From: JBGOTP01 sp041476545 | GTDB lineage: Bacteria > Acidobacteriota > Vicinamibacteria > Vicinamibacterales > CAVVIG01 | Length of the DNA stretch: 15,383 bases | Assembly (NCBI GenBank): GCA_041476545.1 | Contig: JBGOTP010000079.1 | Coordinates: 1-15,383, forward strand | Direction of reading: 5' to 3' | Shown here: positions 7,308 through 13,970 of the stretch, piece after piece | Layout of the letters: each line of letters opens with the position of its first letter | Position numbering within the stretch: the first letter of the stretch is position 1 | The notes under the pieces: model-generated | The model's input: the letters and a program-made list of their open reading frames with translations, nothing else | Told to the model about the DNA's origin: nothing | Database searches by the model: none | Program-made: the position numbers and the translations under genes

Positions 7308-7357
7308 GCAGCGTCTGCCGCCCGCGGAACTGATGACCCACTATCTGGCAGTCTCGC

Positions 7358-7376
7358 TTCGCGAAAACTCGCGAAA
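7358..7376. promoter_or_regulatory. Candidate operator: TCGCGAAA direct repeats
   Basis: TCGCGAAA occurs at 7359-7366 and again at 7369-7376, one helical turn apart. The first overlaps the palindrome TTCGCGAA (7358-7365). The site is 40-60 bp upstream of the TIGR03435 gene start, where a regulator or promoter element would sit. The binding protein is unknown. Confidence 0.3.
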
Positions 7377-7416
7377 CCGAGGTACCATGGTGCGCCATTT
7401 TTCCAGGAGTTCCCCC

Positions 7417-8565
7417 ATGAAGAAATTGCTGACGTGGCTGACGCGAGTTGTCGCGCTCGTCGTCCTGTCGGGACTATCCGGTGGCACGTTGTACGCGCAG
7501 GATCTTACCGGCGCCTGGCAGGGCGCACTGCAGGCCGGAGGACGAGAGATCCGGATGGTGATCAAAATCACAAAGGCGGATGGGGGCGACCTGAAGGCTG
7601 TCATGTACAGGATTGACCAGGGAGGCCAGGCCCTGCCCGCCAGCGCGATCACCCTCCAGGGTTCGACCGTGCGAATGTCGGTCCCTGGAATTGGCGGCAC
7701 GTATGAGGGAAAGCTCAGCGCGGACGTGAACTCGATCGCCGGGACCTGGACCCAGGGGGGCGCACCGCTGCCGCTCATCCTCACCCGCGCCACCAGCGCG
7801 ACGGCGTGGGCGATTCCGGAACCTCCCGCCCCGCCCAAGCCCATGGCCGCTGATGCGTCTCCCGTGTTTGAAGTGGCCACGATCAAGCCGAGCAAACCCG
7901 AGACGCAGGGCAAGGGATTTCTGGTACGAGGCCGTCAGTTCTCGACGATCAATACGTCTCTCAGCGATCTCATCACGTTCGCCTATGGCCTCCATGCCCG
8001 GCAGATCACGGGCGCACCGGCCTGGATCGAAACAGACAAGTACGATCTGACGGCGCGGCCCGACGGGGACGGTCAGCCGAACGACAAGCAGTGGAAGACG
8101 ATGGTTCAAAAGCTGCTGGCGGATCGCTTCACGCTCGCGTTCCATCGCGACAAGAAGGAGCTCTCGGTGTACGCAATCGTCGTTGGGAAGACTGGACCCA
8201 AGCTCACGAAGAGCGAGGGCGATCCGAACGGCCTTCCGAGCTTGCTGTTCCGGGGACTCGGGATATTGCCGGCCAGGAATGCGACCATCGCGGACTTCGC
8301 CGGCGTGATGCAGAGCGCCGTCCTGGATCGGCCGGTCGTGGATCAGACGGGACTCCCCGGACGGTACGACTTCACGCTGACGTGGACGCCCGATGAGTTT
8401 CAGTTCGGCGGCCTCGGGATTAAGGTCCCGCCCCCGCCCGACACGGCGACGGCCCCGAATCTGTTCACCGCCACGCAGGAGCAGCTGGGATTGAGACTGG
8501 AATCGACCAAGGCGCCTGCCGAGGTCCTCGTCGTCGACCACGTGGACAAACCTTCCGAGAATTAG
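7417..8565 (+). CDS. TIGR03435 family secreted protein with N-terminal beta-rich domain
   Basis: The 382-residue product has a signal peptide (MKKLLTWLTR then a hydrophobic run, cleavage near YAQ at 26-28). A beta-rich domain follows at about 29-130 (LTGAWQGAL, repeated polar strands), then a Pro-rich linker. The TIGR03435 domain starts at FEVATIKPS (F151), with the internal signature ITGAPAWIETDKYDLTA and the later LADRFTLAFHRDKKE and VVDQTGLPGRYDFTLTWTP. TIGR03435 is a paralogous family expanded in soil Acidobacteria; no biochemical role is established, and it is exported. ATG 7417 is chosen over in-frame GTG 7147 because AGGAG (7405-7409) lies 7 nt upstream and the signal peptide begins here. 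The gene seems to stand alone: structured DNA precedes it and a promoter follows it. Confidence 0.9.
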   Translation: MKKLLTWLTRVVALVVLSGLSGGTLYAQDLTGAWQGALQAGGREIRMVIKITKADGGDLKAVMYRIDQGGQALPASAITLQGSTVRMSVPGIGGTYEGKLSADVNSIAGTWTQGGAPLPLILTRATSATAWAIPEPPAPPKPMAADASPVFEVATIKPSKPETQGKGFLVRGRQFSTINTSLSDLITFAYGLHARQITGAPAWIETDKYDLTARPDGDGQPNDKQWKTMVQKLLADRFTLAFHRDKKELSVYAIVVGKTGPKLTKSEGDPNGLPSLLFRGLGILPARNATIADFAGVMQSAVLDRPVVDQTGLPGRYDFTLTWTPDEFQFGGLGIKVPPPPDTATAPNLFTATQEQLGLRLESTKAPAEVLVVDHVDKPSEN

Positions 8566-8569
8566 GCCC

Positions 8570-8595
8570 GCCAATAGTTCGTATAGCCAATAGTT
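8570..8595. repeat. 10-bp direct repeat upstream of the marR-type gene
   Basis: GCCAATAGTT occurs at 8570-8579 and 8586-8595, a 16-bp period, just upstream of the TTGACA of the regulator promoter and directly after the stop of the previous gene. The position suggests an operator for the regulator or a neighbouring factor. Confidence 0.5.
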
Positions 8596-8599
8596 TGCT
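8585..8599. promoter_or_regulatory. Candidate MarR operator dyad
   Basis: The 15-mer AGCCAATAGTTTGCT has dyad symmetry of the form AGC-n-AA-nnn-TT-n-GCT. It ends one base before TTGACA at 8601, so a bound dimer would block the promoter. MarR proteins commonly bind such imperfect palindromes next to their own gene; the assignment here is inferred from position. Confidence 0.4.
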
Positions 8600-8600
8600 G

Positions 8601-8630
8601 TTGACAGCTTTCGTCCGCTGGCGGTACTGT
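8601..8630 (+). promoter_or_regulatory. Candidate promoter of the MarR-exporter operon
   Basis: TTGACA at 8601-8606 is followed after 18 nt by TACTGT (8625-8630), which keeps the three best-conserved -10 bases. Transcription would start near 8637, downstream of GTG 8629, so GTG 8665 is then the likelier start of the regulator. Confidence 0.4.
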
Positions 8631-8664
8631 GGAAGCCTTCAATGTCGATGATGGATGCGGTCGA

Positions 8665-9177
8665 GTGAACCCGTCACACACCGAGGCCCAGGAGTTGCTG
8701 CACGTCGTGATGCTCGTCATGCAGAGCCTCTCGGCCGAGATGCGCTGCTCGCGACGGCACCTTGAACCCACGCAGATGGGCAGCTTGATGAAGATTGCGG
8801 CCGGCCCCTGCACGATGACCGATCTGGCGCGGCATAAGGCGGTCAGCCTCTCCACCATCTCGAAGTCGGTCGACATGCTGGTCCGGCGAGGATGGGTCGA
8901 GCGCGGGGCAGACAAGCAGGATCGGCGTCAGACACGGGTCCGTCTGACGACGGCCGGCCGCCGGACGCTCGCCGACATCCTGCACCGTGCCGAGCGCCAC
9001 GTCGCGGAGAGGCTCTCCCCGCTCACGGTCGTCGAACGCGGTCAGCTGATGTTCGTCCTGAAGCGGCTCACGGCTGTCCTTGGCGAGTCGGATGCGGCGC
9101 GCGTCGGCAAGCTCAGGCCCAAAACAGAGACCACACCACCCCTTTCGATAGCCCGTAAACAGACAAGGAGCAGTTGA
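8665..9177 (+). CDS. MarR-family transcriptional regulator of the export operon
   Basis: The 170-residue product (from GTG 8665) is a winged helix-turn-helix regulator of MarR type. It has an N-terminal dimerisation helix, MTDLARHKAVSLSTISKSVDMLVRRGWVER (about 51-80) with the recognition helix near 61-72, and the wing DKQDRRQTRVRLT (83-95) with the conserved Asp-Arg of the family. The last ~25 residues are a polar tail. MarR proteins are dimeric repressors that usually release DNA on binding a small phenolic or toxic ligand. A frame extension to GTG 8629 is possible, but that codon overlaps the predicted -10 box; neither start has a strong ribosome site. It heads the exporter operon, and its stop is 2 nt before the next start, which implies coupling. 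It probably represses the whole operon. Confidence 0.88.
   Translation: MNPSHTEAQELLHVVMLVMQSLSAEMRCSRRHLEPTQMGSLMKIAAGPCTMTDLARHKAVSLSTISKSVDMLVRRGWVERGADKQDRRQTRVRLTTAGRRTLADILHRAERHVAERLSPLTVVERGQLMFVLKRLTAVLGESDAARVGKLRPKTETTPPLSIARKQTRSS
9166..9170 (+). promoter_or_regulatory. Ribosome binding site of the small secreted protein
   Basis: AGGAG inside the end of the regulator gene lies 9 nt before ATG 9180. It selects this ATG over the in-frame TTG at 9174, which would be only 3 nt away. Confidence 0.7.
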
Positions 9178-9179
9178 CC

Positions 9180-9593
9180 ATGCGGATTCACTCACGGATC
9201 GTTTCGATGCTCGCGGCGCTCGTCTTGATCGCATTGCCGCTCGCGGCCGCAGCGCAATCGTCGCTGGCGGCGAAGGATGCCGCGGCATTTCTGGGCGCCT
9301 GGACCCTCGGCCTCGAAACGCCGCAGGGGGCCATGACGATGAACCTGACCCTCAAGGACGAGGGCGGCAAGGTTACCGGATCAATCAGTGCGGCGGACAT
9401 CATGCCGGAGCCACAGAAGATCACCGACATCTCGAAGGAGGGCGCGACCCTCATTCTGAAATATGCCCTGGATGTTCAGGGACAATCGATTCCGGCCAAG
9501 ACGATTCTCGTGCCGGACGGCGACAAGTGGAAGGCGAGCTTCGACTTCGCTGATGGAATGTTCACCGTGGACGGCACCGCGGCCAAAAAGTAG
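9180..9593 (+). CDS. Small secreted beta-rich protein of unknown function in the exporter operon
   Basis: The 137-residue product has a clear signal peptide (hydrophobic residues 8-25, cleavage near AAAAQ at 22-26). The mature ~110 residues alternate polar and hydrophobic positions as in a small beta barrel: FLGAWTLGLETPQGAM, then strands around 52-59, 64-70, 79-83, 88-96, 106-111 and 116-121, ending with a short Lys tail. There are no cysteines and no catalytic motif. By eye it resembles residues 29-115 of the TIGR03435 protein upstream (GAW start, a KxxGG turn, a following I-x-x-x-G-(A/S)T strand). It sits between the regulator (2-nt gap) and the membrane-fusion gene (11-nt gap), so it is co-expressed with the exporter. 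A periplasmic binding or accessory role is possible but not shown. Confidence 0.75.
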   Translation: MRIHSRIVSMLAALVLIALPLAAAAQSSLAAKDAAAFLGAWTLGLETPQGAMTMNLTLKDEGGKVTGSISAADIMPEPQKITDISKEGATLILKYALDVQGQSIPAKTILVPDGDKWKASFDFADGMFTVDGTAAKK

Positions 9594-9604
9594 CCCTGCT
9601 GCGT

Positions 9605-10873
9605 ATGACACCACAACTACAGACTGCCGCCCCGGCGGTTCGGCCGGCGACGGCGGCTGCGCCGTCCTACGCCGAGGCGGCGCCGCCGCGGACGCGGCGG
9701 CGATGGATCGCGATCCTCGCGCTCGTCGTCGTCGCCGTGGTCGCCACGCTCGTCTGGAGGCGAGTCGCCACCACGACGACGCCAGACGACTTCATCGTGC
9801 TCAGCGGCCGCATCGAGGCCGACGAAGCGGCCGTGGCGCCGAAGCTTGGCGGCCGGATTCTCGACATCCGTGTCCGCGAGGGCGACAGCGTCAAGGCCGG
9901 CGATGTGATCGCCGTGCTCGACGACGAGCAGGTGCGCGCCCGCGAGGATCAAGCCCACGCCGCCCTGATGCAGTCCGAAGCCCGCGCCAACGGCGCGCGC
10001 GATCAGGTCGCCGTGCTTCAGGCGCAATTGCATCAGGCCGAATTGCACACCGAACAGGCGAAGGCTGACGCGGCGGGACGCGTCGGCCAGGCAGAAGCCG
10101 ATCTGGCCGGCGCCGAGGCGCAGCTCACCCAGCAGCAGGCGTCCTATCAGCTGGCTCTCTTTGACAAGGATGCGTACACGAAACTCGCCCAGAGCGGCGC
10201 GGTGTCCGAGCGTCAGGCCAAGGTCGCGGTGTCGACGGCCGATCAGCAGGCGGCCGGGGTCGTCGCCGCCGAGCGCCGCGTCGAGGCCGCGCACGGCGCG
10301 CTGACGATGGCCCGGGCCAGTCTGACGAATCCGGCAATTCGCGAGGCCGAGAGCGCCACGGTGCGCAAACAACTCGCGCTGCAGGAGGCGGAGATCTCGA
10401 GTGCCGCCGCGCAAACCGAACAAGCACGCGCGCAACTCGCCGAAGCGCGAGCGAACCGCGCGGACCTGACGATTCGGGCGCCGTTTGCAGGCACCATCGT
10501 GACGCGTTCGGCCGAGCCCGGCGAGGTCGTCGGGAACGGCACGGCCATCGTCACGCTCGTGGATCTGAGCCGGGTCTATTTGCGAGGCTTCGTCCCCGAA
10601 GGCCGCATCGGCGCGGTCAAGGTCGGACAGCCAGCGCGCGTCTACGTCGACTCGAGTCCCAACCAGGCGATCGACGCCTCGGTCTCGCGGATCGATCCCC
10701 AGGCGACGTTTACCCCCGAGAACACCTATTTCCGCGACGACCGCGTCAAGCAGGTCGTCGGCGTCAAACTTCAACTGAACGGTGCGGTCGGATTCGCCAA
10801 GCCGGGCATGCCGGCCGATGGTGAGATTCTCGTGGTCGGAAGCGTCTGGCCGAAGGGCGGCCGGCGCACGTGA
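9605..10873 (+). CDS. HlyD-family membrane-fusion (periplasmic adaptor) protein
   Basis: The 422-residue product has a Pro/Ala-rich cytoplasmic N-terminus, one membrane segment (34-51), and a first lipoyl half-motif around 68-105 (SGRIEADEAAVAPKLGGRI, VREGDSVKAGD). A long Ala/Gln/Glu-rich alpha-helical hairpin spans about 110-285. The second lipoyl half (LTIRAPFAGTIVTRSAEPGEVV) and a beta-barrel domain (VYLRGFVPEGRIGAVKVGQ, then TPENTYFRDDRVKQVVGVK) follow. This is the HlyD/YbhG layout. Such proteins bridge an inner-membrane ABC exporter and an outer-membrane channel. ATG 9605 has only a poor ribosome site, so translation may be coupled to the upstream gene. Its TGA overlaps the GTG of the ATPase gene by 4 nt (GTGA at 10870-10873), which strongly implies coupled expression. 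Confidence 0.93.
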   Translation: MTPQLQTAAPAVRPATAAAPSYAEAAPPRTRRRWIAILALVVVAVVATLVWRRVATTTTPDDFIVLSGRIEADEAAVAPKLGGRILDIRVREGDSVKAGDVIAVLDDEQVRAREDQAHAALMQSEARANGARDQVAVLQAQLHQAELHTEQAKADAAGRVGQAEADLAGAEAQLTQQQASYQLALFDKDAYTKLAQSGAVSERQAKVAVSTADQQAAGVVAAERRVEAAHGALTMARASLTNPAIREAESATVRKQLALQEAEISSAAAQTEQARAQLAEARANRADLTIRAPFAGTIVTRSAEPGEVVGNGTAIVTLVDLSRVYLRGFVPEGRIGAVKVGQPARVYVDSSPNQAIDASVSRIDPQATFTPENTYFRDDRVKQVVGVKLQLNGAVGFAKPGMPADGEILVVGSVWPKGGRRT

Positions 10874-12846
10874 TCCCGTCCATCGAAGCTGCGCTTCGCG
10901 AACGTGGCGACACACTGGGGGGCCCGGCCATTCGGGTCGCCGATCTTTCGAAGCGGTACGGTCAGATCGAGGCGGTACGCGGCGTGACGTTTGACATCGA
11001 TCAGGGAGAGATCTTCGGGCTCATCGGCCCGGATGGCGCCGGCAAGACGACCACGTTTCAGATTCTCGCCGGCGTCATGGAAGCCACCGCCGGGGGGGCC
11101 GACATCTTCGGCCGGCCGCCCCGAGAGACACGCGCGCACACCGGATACCTGACCCAGACCTTCAGTCTGTATCCCGACCTCACCGTGGCCGAGAACCTGC
11201 GCTACATCGGCGATCTGCGCCGCGTGCCGCACGACGAGATCGAGGAGCGGGGACTGCGCTATCTGCGGATGTTCGACCTCGATCGCTTTACCGACCGGCT
11301 CGCCGGCCGGTTGAGCGGCGGCATGAAGCAGAAGCTCGCCCTGGCGTGCGCGCTGGTTCCCGAGCCGCTGGTGCTGCTGCTCGACGAGCCAACGACCGGC
11401 GTGGATCCGGTCTCGCGCCGCGAGTTCTGGGACGCGCTCGCGCACCTGGCCGCGGACGGCCTGACGATTCTGGTCGCGACACCGTACCTGGACGAAGCCG
11501 AACGGTGCCATCGTGTCGCCTTGATGCACGCCGGCGCGATTCAGCAGATCGGCACGCCTGCCGAGATCCGCGGCAGCCTCGGCGCCACGCGTCTCGAAGT
11601 GCGTACGGCCCGATTGGGGATGGCCGAAGAGGCGCTGTCTTCCATGCGCGACGAGGACGCGCACGTGCTGGACGTCCAGCGATTCGGCGATCGCCTCGAC
11701 GTGCTGGTGCGGGAGCCGGATCTCGCGGAGTCGGCGATCCGCGAACGCCTCGGGACCCTTGGACTGGATATCGACGAGATTCGACGGGACGATCCGCTCC
11801 TCGAAAACGTCTTCGTCGCACGCCTCCACGATCTCGGCGTCGAGGTGCGGCACCCGCCGTTTCCGGGGCACCACGATCATCGGGATCTTCGAGGGCAGGT
11901 GGCGATCGGCGCAGCGAACCTCACGAAGGCGTTCGGGTCGTTCCGTGCCGTTCACGACGTGACGCTCCAGGTCGGTTACGGCGAGGTCTACGGGCTTCTC
12001 GGGGCAAACGGCGCCGGCAAGACGACGATGATCAAGATGCTGTGCGGCCTGCTCGATCCGACGTACGGTGAGATTCGGCTCGCGGGTGAGCGCCGGCGTC
12101 TGCGGTCGTCCGAGGTTCGGCAGCGCATCGGGTACATGTCGCAGAAGTTTTCCTTGTACGACGATCTCCCGATCGACGAGAACCTCGGGTTCTTTGCCGG
12201 CATCTACGGCGTACCGGCGTCTGAACGTGACGAGAAGATCCGGTGGGTGCTGGCCTTTGCCGGTCTCGAAGGCAAGGAGCATCAGCTGGTCGGAAGCCTG
12301 CCGGGCGGGTGGAAGCAGCGGGTGGCATTCGGCGCGGCGATCATGCACGAGCCGAGCGTGCTCTTCCTGGACGAGCCGACGTCGGGCGTCGACCCGGTCG
12401 CACGCCGGGCATTCTGGCAGCTCATCAACCGTCTCGCCGATGCGGGCACCGCCATTCTGGTCACGACGCACTATCTCGAAGAAGCCGAGCAGTGCAACCG
12501 CCTGGGGCTCATGGTCGCCGGCGAACTCGTGGCCGAAGGCGCGCCGACGGCGATCAAGAGCGCGCAACAGGGTCATCTTCTGGAACTGCATGTCGACGAT
12601 CCGCAGCGGGCCACCGACTGTCTCAAGCAGACGATGGATCGGTGGCGGGTGTCGCTCTTCGGCGAACGCCTGCACGTCATCACCGACGAGGACGTGGATG
12701 CGGGCCGTCGCGCGATCGAGGCGACGCTCGGCGCCAATGGCATGCACGTGATCCGCGTGCGGGAAGCGCGATTCTCGCTCGAGGATGTGTTCATCAGCGT
12801 CGTGGAGCAGGCCCGGTTGCAGGGCAAGGTCGCGCGAGAGGACTAA
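10870..12846 (+). CDS. Fused double ABC ATPase of a drug-type exporter (YbhF-like)
   Basis: The 658-residue product contains two complete nucleotide-binding domains. NBD1 has Walker A GPDGAGKTT (53-61), signature LSGGMKQK (148-155), Walker B LVLLLDEP with E173, and an H-loop position occupied by P205 (ATPYLDEAE). NBD2 has Walker A GANGAGKTT (378-386), an altered signature LPGGWKQR (477-484), Walker B with E502, and a normal H-loop H534 (TTHYLEEAE). The two deviations fall in the same composite ATP site, leaving the other site canonical. Both domains have the FSLYxDL Q-loop style of the ABC-2 exporter group, and each is followed by a regulatory stretch ending LL/ED-x-VF. It energises export through the two permeases that follow. 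The GTG start overlaps the upstream stop. At 658 residues it is somewhat longer than E. coli YbhF. Confidence 0.93.
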   Translation: MIPSIEAALRERGDTLGGPAIRVADLSKRYGQIEAVRGVTFDIDQGEIFGLIGPDGAGKTTTFQILAGVMEATAGGADIFGRPPRETRAHTGYLTQTFSLYPDLTVAENLRYIGDLRRVPHDEIEERGLRYLRMFDLDRFTDRLAGRLSGGMKQKLALACALVPEPLVLLLDEPTTGVDPVSRREFWDALAHLAADGLTILVATPYLDEAERCHRVALMHAGAIQQIGTPAEIRGSLGATRLEVRTARLGMAEEALSSMRDEDAHVLDVQRFGDRLDVLVREPDLAESAIRERLGTLGLDIDEIRRDDPLLENVFVARLHDLGVEVRHPPFPGHHDHRDLRGQVAIGAANLTKAFGSFRAVHDVTLQVGYGEVYGLLGANGAGKTTMIKMLCGLLDPTYGEIRLAGERRRLRSSEVRQRIGYMSQKFSLYDDLPIDENLGFFAGIYGVPASERDEKIRWVLAFAGLEGKEHQLVGSLPGGWKQRVAFGAAIMHEPSVLFLDEPTSGVDPVARRAFWQLINRLADAGTAILVTTHYLEEAEQCNRLGLMVAGELVAEGAPTAIKSAQQGHLLELHVDDPQRATDCLKQTMDRWRVSLFGERLHVITDEDVDAGRRAIEATLGANGMHVIRVREARFSLEDVFISVVEQARLQGKVARED

Positions 12847-12847
12847 A

Positions 12848-12854
12848 GGGAGGT
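12848..12854 (+). promoter_or_regulatory. Strong ribosome binding site of the first permease
   Basis: GGGAGGT directly follows the ATPase stop and is 5 nt from ATG 12860. It is the best Shine-Dalgarno match in the operon and sets this start, rather than upstream in-frame codons inside the ATPase gene. Confidence 0.8.
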
Positions 12855-12859
12855 CACCG

Positions 12860-13966
12860 ATGCGCATGCTCGCGCAGATCCGCAAGGAGCTTCGACAACT
12901 GACACGCGATCGCCTGGCCGTCGCGTTGGCGTTGCTCCTGCCGCTCATCCAGTTGACGCTGATGGGGCAATCGCTCGCCTTCATCGTGAGCGATCTCCCG
13001 GTCGTCGTGCAGGACTTCGACGACTCGCCGGCGTCGCGCGAGCTCGTCGCGACGTTTCGCGCGTCGCGCACGTTCCGAGTCGTGCCGTGGCCGCCAGACC
13101 GCAATCCGGAGAAGGCCTTCACCGAAAACGCGGCGCGCGGCGCGCTCGTCATCCCGCGCGACTTCGGCCGCGACCTGGCTCGCGGCATCGACGCGCCCGT
13201 GCAGTTGCTGGTGGATGGATCCGACGCGAACACCGCCAGGCTCCTCGGCGGATATGCAAGCGGCGTCACGCGCTCGTTCAACGCATCGCATCGTCTGGGA
13301 GGCGGGCGGCAGCCGTCGGTGCAGACGGCGATTCGCTTCTGGTACAACCCGTCGCTGTCGTCCAAGCGGTTCTATGGTCCGGGCATCGTCGTGATGTCCC
13401 TCTCGATGTTCCCGCCCCTGCTCGCCACGCTGGCGATGGCCAAAGAAGGCGAGCGGAAGACGATCCTGCAGGTGTACGCGTCCAATATTTCGGCCCACGA
13501 GTTCCTGCTCGGCAAGATCGTGGCGTTCATGATCGTCGCCCTCGCGGAGTGCCTGCTCCTCCTGACCTTTCTGTTCGTGTTCTTCGGCGTGCGCGTCGCG
13601 GGCGATCCCACACCGTTCCTGGTCGCGACGCTGCTGTACGCGTTCTGCGTGGCGTCGTTCGGCACGATGATCGGGGCCGCCATTCCGAACCAGGCCGCGG
13701 CGATGCAGGCGGTGATGTTCGGCGGGTTCCTGCTCGTGTTCATGCTGTCCGGACTGATGTTTCCGCTCGCCAACGTGCCGATCGCACTCCGCTGGATTTC
13801 GAATTTCGTGTGGGCCCGCTATTACATCGAGATCGTGCGCGACATGTTCCTGCAGGGCGGCGGCTGGCCGGCCAACTGGTACAAGGTGCTGGCGATCGCG
13901 GGGATCGGCGGATCCTTCTTCACCCTTGCGTGGCGAAAGATGCGCCCCATGCAGCTTGGAGCCTGA
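12860..13966 (+). CDS. ABC-2 type exporter permease, first of pair
   Basis: The 368-residue product has the ABC-2/DrrB-type permease plan. A short basic cytoplasmic N-terminus (IRKELRQLTRDR) leads into the first membrane segment (about 20-42). A large extracytoplasmic domain of ~130 residues follows (QDFDDSPASRELV, later LVDGSDANTA). Five more membrane segments lie around 172-194, 218-243, 252-274, 283-302 and 343-357. The conserved cytoplasmic loop KEGERKTILQVYASN (195-209) is the coupling-helix region that contacts the ATPase. It is 13 nt downstream of the ATPase gene. It resembles the YbhS/YhhJ group, and the second permease likely completes a heterodimer. The exported substrate cannot be read from sequence. 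Confidence 0.92.
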   Translation: MRMLAQIRKELRQLTRDRLAVALALLLPLIQLTLMGQSLAFIVSDLPVVVQDFDDSPASRELVATFRASRTFRVVPWPPDRNPEKAFTENAARGALVIPRDFGRDLARGIDAPVQLLVDGSDANTARLLGGYASGVTRSFNASHRLGGGRQPSVQTAIRFWYNPSLSSKRFYGPGIVVMSLSMFPPLLATLAMAKEGERKTILQVYASNISAHEFLLGKIVAFMIVALAECLLLLTFLFVFFGVRVAGDPTPFLVATLLYAFCVASFGTMIGAAIPNQAAAMQAVMFGGFLLVFMLSGLMFPLANVPIALRWISNFVWARYYIEIVRDMFLQGGGWPANWYKVLAIAGIGGSFFTLAWRKMRPMQLGA

Positions 13967-13970
13967 TCCG

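Larger units (their letters stand above)
7030..7416. other. 387-bp gene-free stretch carrying an inverted repeat
   Basis: No open frame here looks like a gene. The 74-codon frame from ATG 7109 and the upstream extension of the TIGR03435 frame from GTG 7147 give Arg/Pro-rich low-grade protein and lack ribosome sites. The region holds the long inverted repeat at 7045-7091 and 7260-7307, a TAAAAT box at 7105-7110, and direct repeats just before the next gene. Confidence 0.6.

Noticed and set aside
7109..7333. Small open frame of 74 codons after a TAAAAT box
   Set aside because: No ribosome site, Arg/Pro/Ser-rich composition typical of a random GC-rich frame, and it crosses one arm of the inverted repeat.
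7147..7416. N-terminal extension of the TIGR03435 frame by 90 codons, or a separate small gene in this stretch
   Set aside because: The extension is Arg/Pro-rich, precedes a normal signal peptide and lacks a ribosome site; ATG 7417 has AGGAG at good spacing.
9617..10915. Minus-strand frame of 432 codons over the membrane-fusion gene
   Set aside because: Antisense shadow of a gene with clear HlyD-type domains.
10771..13365. Very long minus-strand open frame (864 codons) across the ATPase and first permease
   Set aside because: It is antisense to genes with full family motifs, its product is Arg/His/Asp-rich with no recognisable domain, and it has no ribosome site. GC3 bias in the real genes keeps this frame open.
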